NCBI RefSeq assembly: GCF_019583405.1
Contig: NZ_SZUU01000003.1
Coordinates: 310,001-374,000, forward strand
DNA from: Bacteroides fragilis
GTDB taxonomy: Bacteria > Bacteroidota > Bacteroidia > Bacteroidales > Bacteroidaceae
DNA length: 64,000 nucleotides
Direction of reading: 5' to 3'
The notes beneath the pieces were generated by a model. The model saw only the letters and a program-made list of their open reading frames with translations, did not search any database and had not been told where the DNA came from. Below are positions 56,216-64,000 of the stretch, piece after piece (position 1 is the stretch's first letter; each line of letters begins with the position of its first letter). The translations under genes and the position numbers were made by a program.

Positions 56216-57466
56216 TTATTTGGCGCGAAGCAAGATACCATTTTCAAATTCGAGTATTTTCCCCCTGTATAACCATGTCTCAAAACGAGAGTCGGTCCGG
56301 ACTCTGATTTCGATAGGTTCGCCGATTGCCAATTTACACTCTTCGGTTGTCATACCCGGTTTTACCTCTCCTTTAGCAAGCATTAACCAATTGGCTTCGC
56401 TAATGTTCGGATATTTTTTTCGTATGTTGGTAAATGCAAAAAGATTTTCAATGAAATCTTCATTTCTAAGGATAGGATCATATCTCAAATCTACTTTTAT
56501 CTGGTATGTTGTTCCCAAAACATCTGCCAGTAGGAGTGTAGCTGACGTTCCTGTTTTTTCAGGTTGCACATCTTTGATTTGTAACGGAGTATAACGCAGT
56601 AAATCTGCTTGTTTTGTTCGTATTGTTTTTAAGGGATAAACGGCTTGTCCGATATATTTAGATTGAATGGACTCTTTGGCTTTAATGTCCGGATTGGTAA
56701 AAGAAAATGCGTTGGGGAAGTAGCTCATCCTCTTTTCTGCTTGAAAATCGTCAGGTTCCATACCGGAATTTGTTCTGGACATGGCTACGTCAATATAATA
56801 GGTGTTCCCTTTACTATCAGTAAAAATAATTCTCACAGGAAAAGCTTTGCTGCCAACACTGATTGCTATGACTTTTACGGGTTCACCTTTGGGAATACTG
56901 ACCTCTCTGTATCCGGAGTAACTGCTGACATCATTTATTTTTACTGTGGTAGTCCGGGTATAAAGTGTTTTTCCAATCAATAATTCTTTGGCGGTATTTA
57001 TATCTTGCAGGTAGATGAGTCCGTTGATACCGGCACGAGGATCTTTATCACACAGATCGTTCAGTTTGGTATCTTTCATTTCGTAATAGTATTTTTTACC
57101 TTCACATTCAAAAATGAAACGTGAAGTATATATTTTACCGATATATGTTTCATGCTCTGTTTCTTCGGATCCTACATATTCTACAGTTTTATTTTTGAGT
57201 AAGTCGTTAACTACTTCTTTCCCGTTTTCGTAACAACAAAATATGGGGATGAATTCGTCACCGCTATCCGGAATAAACATAAATTTTATTCCAGGTGTCC
57301 ACTTACATAATTGTTTCATCGGAAAATACGTTGTTATGAAATTCGTTTCTTCGTCAACCGATGGGGCCAAGGGGGAAGAGAGGGGTACGGAATAATCTTT
57401 CTGTGCAATTGCCGTGGAAGCGACTGTCAATAGAAGGAGTAATAAGGTTTTGATACGTCTTTTCAT
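56216..57466 (-). CDS. Exported hypothetical protein with BamE/SmpA-like C-terminus
   Basis: 416 residues. Signal peptide (TLLLLLLTVASTAIA), then several repeating beta units (about 60-150, 170-250 and 270-340) and a C-terminal LAKGEVKPGMTTEECKLAIG followed by EPIEI, which resembles the BamE/SmpA turn-helix found in small envelope lipoproteins. Function unknown. Its promoter box (TACATTTG, minus, 57530-57523) is back to back with that of the META lipoprotein gene. Confidence 0.65.
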   Translation of the reverse strand: MKRRIKTLLLLLLTVASTAIAQKDYSVPLSSPLAPSVDEETNFITTYFPMKQLCKWTPGIKFMFIPDSGDEFIPIFCCYENGKEVVNDLLKNKTVEYVGSEETEHETYIGKIYTSRFIFECEGKKYYYEMKDTKLNDLCDKDPRAGINGLIYLQDINTAKELLIGKTLYTRTTTVKINDVSSYSGYREVSIPKGEPVKVIAISVGSKAFPVRIIFTDSKGNTYYIDVAMSRTNSGMEPDDFQAEKRMSYFPNAFSFTNPDIKAKESIQSKYIGQAVYPLKTIRTKQADLLRYTPLQIKDVQPEKTGTSATLLLADVLGTTYQIKVDLRYDPILRNEDFIENLFAFTNIRKKYPNISEANWLMLAKGEVKPGMTTEECKLAIGEPIEIRVRTDSRFETWLYRGKILEFENGILLRAK

Positions 57467-57522
57467 GATTGTATATTGTTTGTTGAACTATTCGTATGTC
57501 TGTTCTGTTTATCTTAATTCGA

Positions 57523-57561
57523 CAAATGTATCAACTTTATATTATTTTTTATCTATATTTG
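57523..57561. promoter_or_regulatory. Divergent promoter pair
   Basis: TACATTTG on minus (57530-57523) for the exported protein and TATATTTG on plus (57554-57561) for the META lipoprotein. Their closeness implies the two transcripts may compete or share a regulator. Confidence 0.55.
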
Positions 57562-57590
57562 CGCCAATATTTAACTTAAATAGTATAACA

Positions 57591-58382
57591 ATGAAAAAAG
57601 TATTGTTTTCAATTTGCATGGCAGGTGCAGCATTCGCAATGTCATCTTGTGGTTCAACCAAAGAGACCGCTTCTTTATCATCTTTAAATGGTGAATGGAA
57701 CATTATTGAAGTGAACGGTTCGGCTATTGTTCCGGCAGAGAATCAGGAATTGCCGTTTATCGGTTTTGATACAGCAACTGGAAAAGTATATGGTAACAGC
57801 GGCTGTAACCGTATGATGGGTTCGATAGACCTAAATTCAAAACCCGGTACTATTGATATGAGTCGTTTGGGAAGTACTCGTATGGCTTGTCCTGATATGA
57901 CAACGGAACAAAATGTACTGAATGCATTGGGACAGGTAAAGAGTTATAAAAAACTGGGTAAACAGAACATAGCTCTTTGTAATGCTTCCAGTCGCCCGGT
58001 AGTTGTCCTTCAGAAGAAAGTATCTACGGTGAAGTTGTCTGCACTGAGCGGTGAATGGAAAATAGAGGAAGTGAATGGTGAGACTATCCCTTCCGGTATG
58101 GAGAAGCAGCCTTTTATCAGTTTTGACGTTAAAAAGAAATCTATTCATGGAAATGCCGGATGTAATCTGATTAATGGGGGATTTGAAACTGATAAAGAAA
58201 ATCCTCGTTCTATTTCTTTCCCAAATGTTATTTCTACTATGATGGCTTGTCCGGACATGGAGGTAGAAAGTAAAGTGATGAAGGCTATCAATGAGGTGAA
58301 ATCATTTGATGTGTTGTCCGGTGGTGGAATTGGTTTGTATAACGCAGACGGAACACTGGTAATGGTGTTAGTGAAAAAATAG
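57591..58382 (+). CDS. META-domain lipoprotein with two META repeats
   Basis: 263 residues. Lipoprotein signal MKKVLFSICMAGAAFAMSSC. Two similar META (HslJ-like) domains: first LNGEWNIIEVNGSAIVPA ... GNSGCNRMMGSID ... TRMACPDMTTEQNVLNAL; second LSGEWKIEEVNGETIPSG ... GNAGCNLINGGFE ... TMMACPDMEVESKVMKAI. Likely outer-membrane lipoprotein of stress or envelope function. The frame extends upstream to 57414, but the promoter at 57554 rules that out. Confidence 0.88.
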   Translation: MKKVLFSICMAGAAFAMSSCGSTKETASLSSLNGEWNIIEVNGSAIVPAENQELPFIGFDTATGKVYGNSGCNRMMGSIDLNSKPGTIDMSRLGSTRMACPDMTTEQNVLNALGQVKSYKKLGKQNIALCNASSRPVVVLQKKVSTVKLSALSGEWKIEEVNGETIPSGMEKQPFISFDVKKKSIHGNAGCNLINGGFETDKENPRSISFPNVISTMMACPDMEVESKVMKAINEVKSFDVLSGGGIGLYNADGTLVMVLVKK

Positions 58383-58387
58383 AAGTG

Positions 58388-58455
58388 CCTTAGTTAAAAG
58401 ATACAGAGAAGGGTGTCCTGCAAAGGACACCCTTCTCTGTATCTTTTAACTAAGG
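58388..58455. terminator. Perfect 32-bp hairpin with GCAA loop between convergent genes
   Basis: 58388-58419 and 58424-58455 are exact inverted copies (32 of 32) separated only by GCAA. The outer part is A/T-rich, the inner part carries GGGTGTCC. It lies six bases after the META gene stop and 22 bases before the stop of the convergent permease gene. It surely terminates both, but it is far longer than needed. Confidence 0.85.
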
Positions 58456-58477
58456 TTTAGTATAATAATGGTTCTTC

Positions 58478-59479
58478 TTATTTTAGATATGAGTTGCGGA
58501 ATATGATCCAAACGATTACTGGAGAGCCAAACAAAGCAGTTACTGCATTGATAGGTAATGTACCCTGCATTCCGGGCATTTGAGAAATTAAGTCACAAAT
58601 TAACAGCGTAATGGCACCACACAGTATGGAGCCCGGAAGAATAATACGGTGGTTAGGGCTCCCAAACAATCCTCTGGCTACATGGGGCATGGTGATGCCT
58701 ATGAAGGCTATAGGACCGGTAAAAGCTGTCGAAGTTCCGGCCAAAAGTGCAGTGGCCAGAATAATCCAGAGGCGTAATCTGGTCACAGAGACTCCCAATC
58801 CGTTGGCATAGTTTTTTCCCAACAACAAGATATTGAGTTGTTTTTGCAAGAGCAATGCAGTCAGAATTCCACAGGCAATGACGGGGGCCATCACACTCAT
58901 CTGTTCCCAGCCCACTGAAGAGAGGCTGCCAAAGGTCCAGGTAATAAAAAGCTTGAGAGTATCCGGATTGCTCATGCTTTGCAGGATACTGACGATGGCA
59001 CCGGCAAAGTTGCCGAACATCATGCCTATGATTAACAGGGAGACAGTCTGAGGTATTTTGATAGAAACGATTATTACCAATAATAAAACTCCTATAGCCC
59101 CAATGATAGCAGCTGTCACTTGCCCCCATCCTGCTATGAGCCACAGGGGAAGCGAAGAAGTGCCTAAAGTGAGTAAGGCTACTCCCAGGCTGGCGCCGGA
59201 AGTTACTCCCAATACGTCAGGACCGGCCAGTGGGTTATGAAACAAGGTCTGCATCAATACTCCGGCAACAGAAAGTGATGCTCCTGCTAAAATAGCTGTT
59301 AATGCTTTGGGAAGTCGGTGATTGATGATAATTTCACGATAGATAAGATTATCACTGCCTCCGGTAAGCGTATCCCATACGTCTCGTATGGAGAGGTTGA
59401 CGCTCCCAATAGCAATATCTGCCATGAAAGCAACGACTAACAATATGATTAATAATAAAAACAGCCGGTAGTTTTTCAT
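58478..59479 (-). CDS. FecCD-family ABC transporter permease
   Basis: 333 residues with about ten membrane helices. Signature stretches: HRLPKALTAILAGASLSVAG, FHNPLAGPDVLGVTSGASLG, GPIAFIGITMPHVARGLFG (contact with the ATPase), and LFGSPVIVWIIFRN. Imports a ferric siderophore, haem or cobalamin across the inner membrane. Its start overlaps the stop of the binding-protein gene by four bases. No ATPase gene follows; the operon ends at the hairpin. Confidence 0.92.
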   Translation of the reverse strand: MKNYRLFLLLIILLVVAFMADIAIGSVNLSIRDVWDTLTGGSDNLIYREIIINHRLPKALTAILAGASLSVAGVLMQTLFHNPLAGPDVLGVTSGASLGVALLTLGTSSLPLWLIAGWGQVTAAIIGAIGVLLLVIIVSIKIPQTVSLLIIGMMFGNFAGAIVSILQSMSNPDTLKLFITWTFGSLSSVGWEQMSVMAPVIACGILTALLLQKQLNILLLGKNYANGLGVSVTRLRLWIILATALLAGTSTAFTGPIAFIGITMPHVARGLFGSPNHRIILPGSILCGAITLLICDLISQMPGMQGTLPINAVTALFGSPVIVWIIFRNSYLK

Positions 59480-60618
59480 TCACTTTTTAATTTATCCATG
59501 TAAGTTAACTCGTAGTCAGGCAATAGTGTCGGATGAACGATCTTGATCATATCACTCAATAATAGATCTGGACGAGCTACTCCACTTTCCCAATAATCGT
59601 TTCCACCAGTAGCATTTGTCCGCTTGTTTATATGGTATACATTGTCGTCTTTATATGATTTGAATAGTTTGTATTTTGGGTCCATTCGTCCCAACTCTTC
59701 CAAAGTATTGGCTTGTACGCCTACCCATATGTCAGCTTGGTTGAAATGTATCAGAGCTTCTTCAATACTGCTGGATATACTACCGGAAGCTGTTGTGTCG
59801 TTGGCATAATAGTAATTGGCACCTGCATCGCGGAAGAGTTGTGAACTATAGCTTCTTCCTCCCGGCATAGACCAGGTTCCCCTGTAATCTTGCCCGGAAA
59901 GTATAGAAGGCGCATATGAAAATTTCTCGGCACTCTTTTTTACTTCATTGTATTGTTTTGCTATTTGCCCGAAAATGCTGTCAGCCAATGCTTCTTTGTC
60001 GAAAAAGGCTCCGACAAATTTAATCCATTCTGCACGTCCCAGAATAGATTTTTCTTGCCATTCAATATTATATAGGATAGGCAATCCCGTTTGTTTCATG
60101 CGTCGGCTGTTTTCGTCTTCGGTATTGTAGGCAGAAGTCATTACGGCCTGTGGGTGTAATAAAAGTAAGTTTTCTATGTCCAGATTGAAAGCATCGCCCA
60201 AATCTTTTATTTTACCCTCTTTGACACCTTGCAGAATGGTAGGATTGTAAATATAGGCCGAGTTGCACACCCCTGTCACTTTATGCAATTCCCCCAGAAG
60301 TTCAAGAAAACCCAAATGAGTAGCTGAGTTGGTCATCATACTTTTTAGTGGGATCACTATTTTGTGACCATTGGCAGGGACAGGCTGATCTTCGGTTTTC
60401 ACAAGATAATAGATATCATAGGCCTCTCCCGGTTTCCAGGGATTATATACTGTTACTGTAGTGTATTCAGGAGAATGTGTTATTCCGAATCCTTCTGCGT
60501 ATGAAAGAGGGGCCGGAACACCTTCTTCGACAGTGAGTGTTGCTTTCTGCTTTTCTTTGCAAGCAGTGAGCAGAAATGATATTAGTACAAAAAGAATAAA
60601 AGAAGATCGGTTCATCAT
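59476..60618 (-). CDS. ABC transporter periplasmic binding lipoprotein, iron/cobalamin type
   Basis: 380 residues; lipobox FLLTACKEK. Two-lobed helical-backbone fold of the FecB/BtuF class (LLLHPQAVMTSAYNTED, WIKFVGAFFDKEALADSIF, SMPGGRSYSSQLFRDAGANY). The ligand cannot be named. First gene of a two-gene operon with the permease. A -7 box (TATTTTTG, minus, 60652-60645) lies 27 bases upstream. Confidence 0.88.
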   Translation of the reverse strand: MMNRSSFILFVLISFLLTACKEKQKATLTVEEGVPAPLSYAEGFGITHSPEYTTVTVYNPWKPGEAYDIYYLVKTEDQPVPANGHKIVIPLKSMMTNSATHLGFLELLGELHKVTGVCNSAYIYNPTILQGVKEGKIKDLGDAFNLDIENLLLLHPQAVMTSAYNTEDENSRRMKQTGLPILYNIEWQEKSILGRAEWIKFVGAFFDKEALADSIFGQIAKQYNEVKKSAEKFSYAPSILSGQDYRGTWSMPGGRSYSSQLFRDAGANYYYANDTTASGSISSSIEEALIHFNQADIWVGVQANTLEELGRMDPKYKLFKSYKDDNVYHINKRTNATGGNDYWESGVARPDLLLSDMIKIVHPTLLPDYELTYMDKLKSE

Positions 60619-60644
60619 ACTTTAAATATTGATTAGTCGTGGTG

Positions 60645-60652
60645 CAAAAATA
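60645..60652 (-). promoter_or_regulatory. Promoter -7 element of the ABC binding-protein operon
   Basis: TATTTTTG on the minus strand, 27 bases before the start codon. Confidence 0.5.
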
Positions 60653-60727
60653 CAGGATTATTCCGGATTATAGGTCTGCCTAATAAGGAAAATGCCGTAA
60701 ATACGAGCAAAGGGAAAATTGATGGAG

Positions 60728-60959
60728 ATGTGTTTTTAAACGTACGTTTAAAAACACATTAAAAATAAATAATTCATTGAAAGAAAAGATTTATAAAATC
60801 ATAGAGATAAAATGAAAAGAGAAAGAACAGCCACTGATTTGAGAATGAGGTTATTTCAATAAAAATGAAAGTTAAATAAAAGTCTTTTTATTAAACACTT
60901 TGTGTATTTAAATATTAGCTTTATCTTTGTGACAAATAAACGTACGTTTAAAAACACAT
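60728..60959. promoter_or_regulatory. Invertible promoter segment of the capsule-type operon
   Basis: 23-bp perfect inverted repeats at 60728-60750 and 60937-60959, core AAACGTACGT, flank about 186 bp that contains a complete promoter facing the capsule genes. The core fits the ARACGTWCGT consensus I recall for Mpi-controlled capsule promoters of B. fragilis. The present orientation is ON. The left repeat is itself part of a perfect 32-bp palindrome (60728-60759). The rest of the 400-base gap up to 61023 holds no other gene. Confidence 0.8.
60899..60929 (+). promoter_or_regulatory. Capsule operon promoter inside the invertible segment
   Basis: TTTG (60899-60902), 19 bases, TATCTTTG (60922-60929). 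Transcription would start near 60935 and cross the right inverted repeat into the operon; inversion would point it away. Confidence 0.75.
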
Positions 60960-61023
60960 TTTTTAGATATAATATGCTGATAATAAGAATTTTTTATTGA
61001 GAATTTATTAAAAGTTAACCACT

Positions 61024-61137
61024 ATGAATTTATTGGGATTGATTCTTGGAAGTGTAATATTGGGGCTGCTTGCTTGCCTGATATGGATACTTTATGATTT
61101 TCGGCGATTTAAGAAGAAAAATAACCTTATAGAATGA
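61024..61137 (+). CDS. 37-residue single-helix membrane microprotein
   Basis: ATG at 61024 to TGA at 61137: MNLLGLILGSVILGLLACLI then WILYDFRRFKKK and a short end. One hydrophobic helix of about 21 residues followed by a basic tail, an inner-membrane protein with the tail in the cytoplasm by the positive-inside rule. It is the first frame after the invertible promoter and ends nine bases before the export gene. Too short for standard gene finders. Function unknown. Confidence 0.55.
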   Translation: MNLLGLILGSVILGLLACLIWILYDFRRFKKKNNLIE

Positions 61138-61146
61138 CTTAGGCAA

Positions 61147-63309
61147 ATGGGCAAGAAAGTATTAGTCTTTTTACTGCTTTTTTTATTTATTGGATGGGTA
61201 AGTGCTCAACAAGGAGAGTTGGGAAGAGTAGTAGGGCAGAGCACACAAACTCAGGTTTTTGGGCGCAATATATTTGCAAGTCGGAACTTGTCATTTGAAC
61301 CTAATCTGAATATTCCTACTCCGGAAAACTACATGTTAGGACCGGGAGATGAAGTGATAATTGATATATGGGGAACTTCGGAAAATACGGTAAGAGAGAC
61401 TATCTCTCCCGAAGGAAGTATTTTGGTGGAGAACATCGGTCCTATTTACCTGAGTGGTCTGAACATGCAGGAGGCCGAGCAGCATCTACGGCGTGAATTT
61501 AGTAAAATCTATGCAGCTATCTCCGGAGAATCGGTACATATCAAGGTGACATTAGGGAAGATACGTTCCATTATGGTTAATGTCATGGGGGAGGTTGAAG
61601 TTCCCGGTACCTACCGGTTATCTGCTTTTGCATCAGTGTTTCATGCTTTGTATCGGGCCGGAGGGGTCAATCGAATTGGCAGCTTGCGTACGATTCAAGT
61701 CGTGCGGAACGGTGAAAAGGTAGCCGATGTGGATGTATATAAATATATAATGGAGGGAAAACTGGCAGATGATATCCGTTTGTCGGAAGGAGATGTGATT
61801 CTGGTCTCTCCTTATGAGAATCTGGTCGGTATTTCAGGAAAAGTGAAACGACCGATGATTTATGAGATGAAACAGGGAGAGTCTCTGGCTGCCTTAATCA
61901 ACTATGCAGGCGGCTTTACGGGGGATGCTTATCGGAATACGGTTCGTTTATTGCGTCGTAGCGGAAGAGAGAAGCAAATATATAATGTAGATAAAGTGGA
62001 TTATGAAAACTTTATTCTGACTGATGATGATGAAGTTTCCGTAGAGGCGGTATTAGATCGTTTCTCTAATAAAGTGGAAGTTCGTGGGGCGGTATATCGT
62101 GCCGGTATGTATCAACTGGACAGTTTGACAGGAACTATAAAACAACTGATATGTCAGGCCGAAGGGCTTCGTGGGGATGCTTTTCTTAATAGAGCGTTGC
62201 TTAAGCGAGAGCGTGAGGATCTGTCACATGAAATGATTCCTGTTGATTTAAGGAAATTGATGGAAGGTATTATTCCGGATTTACCCCTTCAGAAAAATGA
62301 TGTACTTTATATATCGAGTATCCGGGAACTGGAAAAGGAAGGAACATTGGCTATTTATGGTGATGTGGCAAATCCGGGATATTTTCCTTTTGCTAAAAAT
62401 ATGACTATCCAGGATCTGATTTTAAAAGCCGGTGGTCTGTTGGAATCAGCTTCAACGGTTCGTATCGATGTATCGCGGCGTATTAAAGATGCTAAAAGCA
62501 CCTCTTCCTCTTCTGTAATAGGGAAAAGTTTTACGGTTGAATTGGAGAATGGCCTATTGGTAGGAGCAAAGCGGGTGTTTGAATTGGAACCTTATGATAT
62601 GGTTTTTATACGTAGAAGTCCGGGCTATCAGAAACAGGCGAATGTGACGGTTGACGGAGAAGTAATATTCACAGGCAACTATGCGCTGACTAAAAGGAAT
62701 GAACGGTTGAGTGATCTGATAGCTAAGGCCGGAGGATTATCGAAAGATGCCTATGTAAAAGGTGCACGCCTGATGCGTAGGATGACAGCTGATGAAATCC
62801 GGCAAAAACAAGATGCAGTCCGGTTTGCTGTTAAGGGAACCGGAAAAGATTCGGTATCTTTGGCTGCTCTGGAAGTCGATCAGACTTATTCAGTAGGTAT
62901 TGAACTTGAAAAAGCATTGGCAAAACCAAAGTCCGATGAAGATTTGGTGTTGCGTGAGGGAGATGTACTTTTTATTCCTAAATATGTCAGTACTGTGACC
63001 ATTACCGGAGCTGTGATGTATCCCAATACGGTTCTTTATCAAAAAGGAAGTGGAATTGATTATTATATAGGTCAAGCGGGCGGCTTTGGCAACCGGGCCT
63101 TGAAGCGACGTGCCTATGTTGTATATATGAATGGCACTGTTTCCCGATTAAGACACAATACGGCAAATGCCATTGAGCCCGGGTGTGAAATAATCGTTCC
63201 CACTAAAGAAGAACGGAAAAAAGCTACTGTGTCCGGAGCAGTAGGCATGAGTAGTTCCATTGCTTCTATTGCTGCAATGGTTGCTTCTATGGTGAGTTTA
63301 ACAAAATAA
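61147..63309 (+). CDS. Wza-like polysaccharide export protein with SLBB repeats
   Basis: 720 residues. Signal peptide (VLVFLLLFLFIGWVSAQ; no lipobox Cys at the usual place), Poly_export domain (YMLGPGDEVIIDIWGTSENT, ISPEGSILVENIGPIYLSGL) and at least four SLBB units (VMGEVEVPGTYRLSAFASVF, GISGKVKRPMIYEMKQGESL, IYGDVANPGYFPFAKNMTIQ, TGAVMYPNTVLYQKGSGIDY). The C-terminus has one helix (ASIAAMVASMVSL) that could cross the outer membrane. It would form the channel for capsule or exopolysaccharide exit. Missing here: a Wzc-like partner, likely beyond the window. Confidence 0.92.
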   Translation: MGKKVLVFLLLFLFIGWVSAQQGELGRVVGQSTQTQVFGRNIFASRNLSFEPNLNIPTPENYMLGPGDEVIIDIWGTSENTVRETISPEGSILVENIGPIYLSGLNMQEAEQHLRREFSKIYAAISGESVHIKVTLGKIRSIMVNVMGEVEVPGTYRLSAFASVFHALYRAGGVNRIGSLRTIQVVRNGEKVADVDVYKYIMEGKLADDIRLSEGDVILVSPYENLVGISGKVKRPMIYEMKQGESLAALINYAGGFTGDAYRNTVRLLRRSGREKQIYNVDKVDYENFILTDDDEVSVEAVLDRFSNKVEVRGAVYRAGMYQLDSLTGTIKQLICQAEGLRGDAFLNRALLKREREDLSHEMIPVDLRKLMEGIIPDLPLQKNDVLYISSIRELEKEGTLAIYGDVANPGYFPFAKNMTIQDLILKAGGLLESASTVRIDVSRRIKDAKSTSSSSVIGKSFTVELENGLLVGAKRVFELEPYDMVFIRRSPGYQKQANVTVDGEVIFTGNYALTKRNERLSDLIAKAGGLSKDAYVKGARLMRRMTADEIRQKQDAVRFAVKGTGKDSVSLAALEVDQTYSVGIELEKALAKPKSDEDLVLREGDVLFIPKYVSTVTITGAVMYPNTVLYQKGSGIDYYIGQAGGFGNRALKRRAYVVYMNGTVSRLRHNTANAIEPGCEIIVPTKEERKKATVSGAVGMSSSIASIAAMVASMVSLTK

Positions 63310-63316
63310 GAGATAG

Positions 63317-63841
63317 ATGAATATAAATGAAAAGCCCGAAATGGCGGAGAAACAGTCATGTCATTGGTATCTTGCTTTTACAGCTTCGCGGGCAGAGCAA
63401 CGTGTAAAACAAGAACTGGATCAACGAAAAGTGCGGAATTATCTTCCGTTGCGGAAAATTACTTATCAATGGCAGGGTCGTCCCAAGGAAACATTGTTAC
63501 CACAGATAACTCGTTGCATTCTTATCCGGGCTTCAGAATCTGATGTTTTGCAGTTGTCCGGAATACAAGGATTAATTATTCCTCACAATATATGGGAATA
63601 TCGGATACCGGAATGGCAGGTGAACAGTTATCAATTACTGTTTTCTCATATAGATACTGCTGTGGAGTGGATACCTGATTGTCCGGAACCGGCTCCTATG
63701 GTTCGTGTCACCGGAGGTTCTTTAAATGGACTGGTGGGCGAACTTGATACTTCGGAAACAGAAATGCGGATAATGATCCGTTTTCATGCTATGGGATGTT
63801 TTCGCATAACCATACCCGGAGAGTGGATTGAAAGGCTTTAG
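63317..63841 (+). CDS. UpxY-family transcription antiterminator (NusG-like)
   Basis: 174 residues. NGN domain (CHWYLAFTASRAEQRVKQEL, RKVRNYLPLRKITYQWQGRP, LLPQITRCILIRAS) and a C-terminal KOW-like part (PMVRVTGGSLNGLVGELDTS). Each B. fragilis capsule operon has its own UpxY that prevents premature termination in the long leader; there it is usually the first gene, whereas here it follows the export gene. No upxZ is seen before the window ends. Confidence 0.85.
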   Translation: MNINEKPEMAEKQSCHWYLAFTASRAEQRVKQELDQRKVRNYLPLRKITYQWQGRPKETLLPQITRCILIRASESDVLQLSGIQGLIIPHNIWEYRIPEWQVNSYQLLFSHIDTAVEWIPDCPEPAPMVRVTGGSLNGLVGELDTSETEMRIMIRFHAMGCFRITIPGEWIERL

Positions 63842-64000
63842 ATTATACTTTCTCTTTTTTTCATCTCAACGATAATTCCTCGTCTGTTACAGGGCGGGGA
63901 ATTATTATTTCATTTTCCCTGTAACTTTGACTCCTTTTCACCTTTTAGATGACATAAGAATACCAAAATCTGACTTTCTGTCAGAATCCTGTCATTTTCG
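63842..64000. other. Non-coding end of the window, with two hairpins
   Basis: TTACAGGG/CCCTGTAA (63887-63894 with 63917-63924) and TCTGAC/GTCAGA (63969-63974 with 63980-63985). No gene starts before the edge. These could be terminators or pause sites at which UpxY acts, but the run stops here. Confidence 0.45.

Overview
The window is chromosomal DNA from a Bacteroides, most likely of the Bacteroides fragilis group. Reasons: AT-leaning composition; promoters of the Bacteroides type (TTTG, 19-21 bases, TAnnTTTG) in front of many genes; GH31 and GH97 glycosidases, FloA/NfeD, a PUR-domain (DUF3276) protein, an ECF sigma/membrane-partner pair and a UpxY-type antiterminator; and, at the right edge, a capsule-type operon behind a promoter flanked by inverted repeats whose core AAACGTACGT fits the consensus I recall for Mpi-type invertible promoters of B. 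fragilis.

Layout. 1-3.8 kb: 3' part of a multidomain GH31 enzyme with dockerin- and cohesin-like modules. 3.9-4.9 kb: a short-chain dehydrogenase. 4.94-15.47 kb: an integrated element sitting in the 3' end of mnmE, bounded by an imperfect 18-bp direct repeat of the last mnmE codons. It carries a tyrosine recombinase, a zinc-finger protein with four excisionase-type HTH modules, HipBA, a membrane protein, an IS21-family insertion that has removed parts of two flanking genes, a broken Fic gene, a metallophosphoesterase and a DUF2971 protein. 15.5-30.4 kb: mnmE, a hybrid histidine kinase, nucleoside phosphorylase/exonuclease, floA-nfeD, a TtcA-like enzyme, ApbE, MntP, envelope proteins and a GT2. 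30.55-30.74 kb: 4.5S (SRP) RNA followed four bases later by tRNA-Thr. 30.9-35.7 kb: eno, a pentapeptide-repeat protein, crcB and a SusB-like GH97. 36.1-39.0 kb: an XRE regulator divergent from a coiled-coil lipoprotein plus a beta-barrel protein. 39.1-44.9 kb: translation and maintenance genes (S4 protein, pth, rplY, PUR protein, nusB, yajC, ybbR, coaE). 45.1-45.4 kb: a strongly structured RNA that can fold in two exclusive ways. 45.7-58.4 kb: clpB, LysR/YeiH, sigma-factor operon, recA-bcp-carboxyspermidine dehydrogenase operon, META lipoprotein. 58.5-60.6 kb: iron/cobalamin-type ABC permease and binding lipoprotein. 60.7-64 kb: invertible promoter, a 37-residue membrane microprotein, a Wza-like export protein and a UpxY-like antiterminator.

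The most unusual regions are the mnmE-targeted element with its Fic / phosphoesterase / DUF2971 cargo, the bistable RNA at 45.1-45.36 kb, and the capsule switch, one of whose repeats has become a full 32-bp palindrome. Everything here comes from reading the sequence and from memory of protein families; no database search was run.
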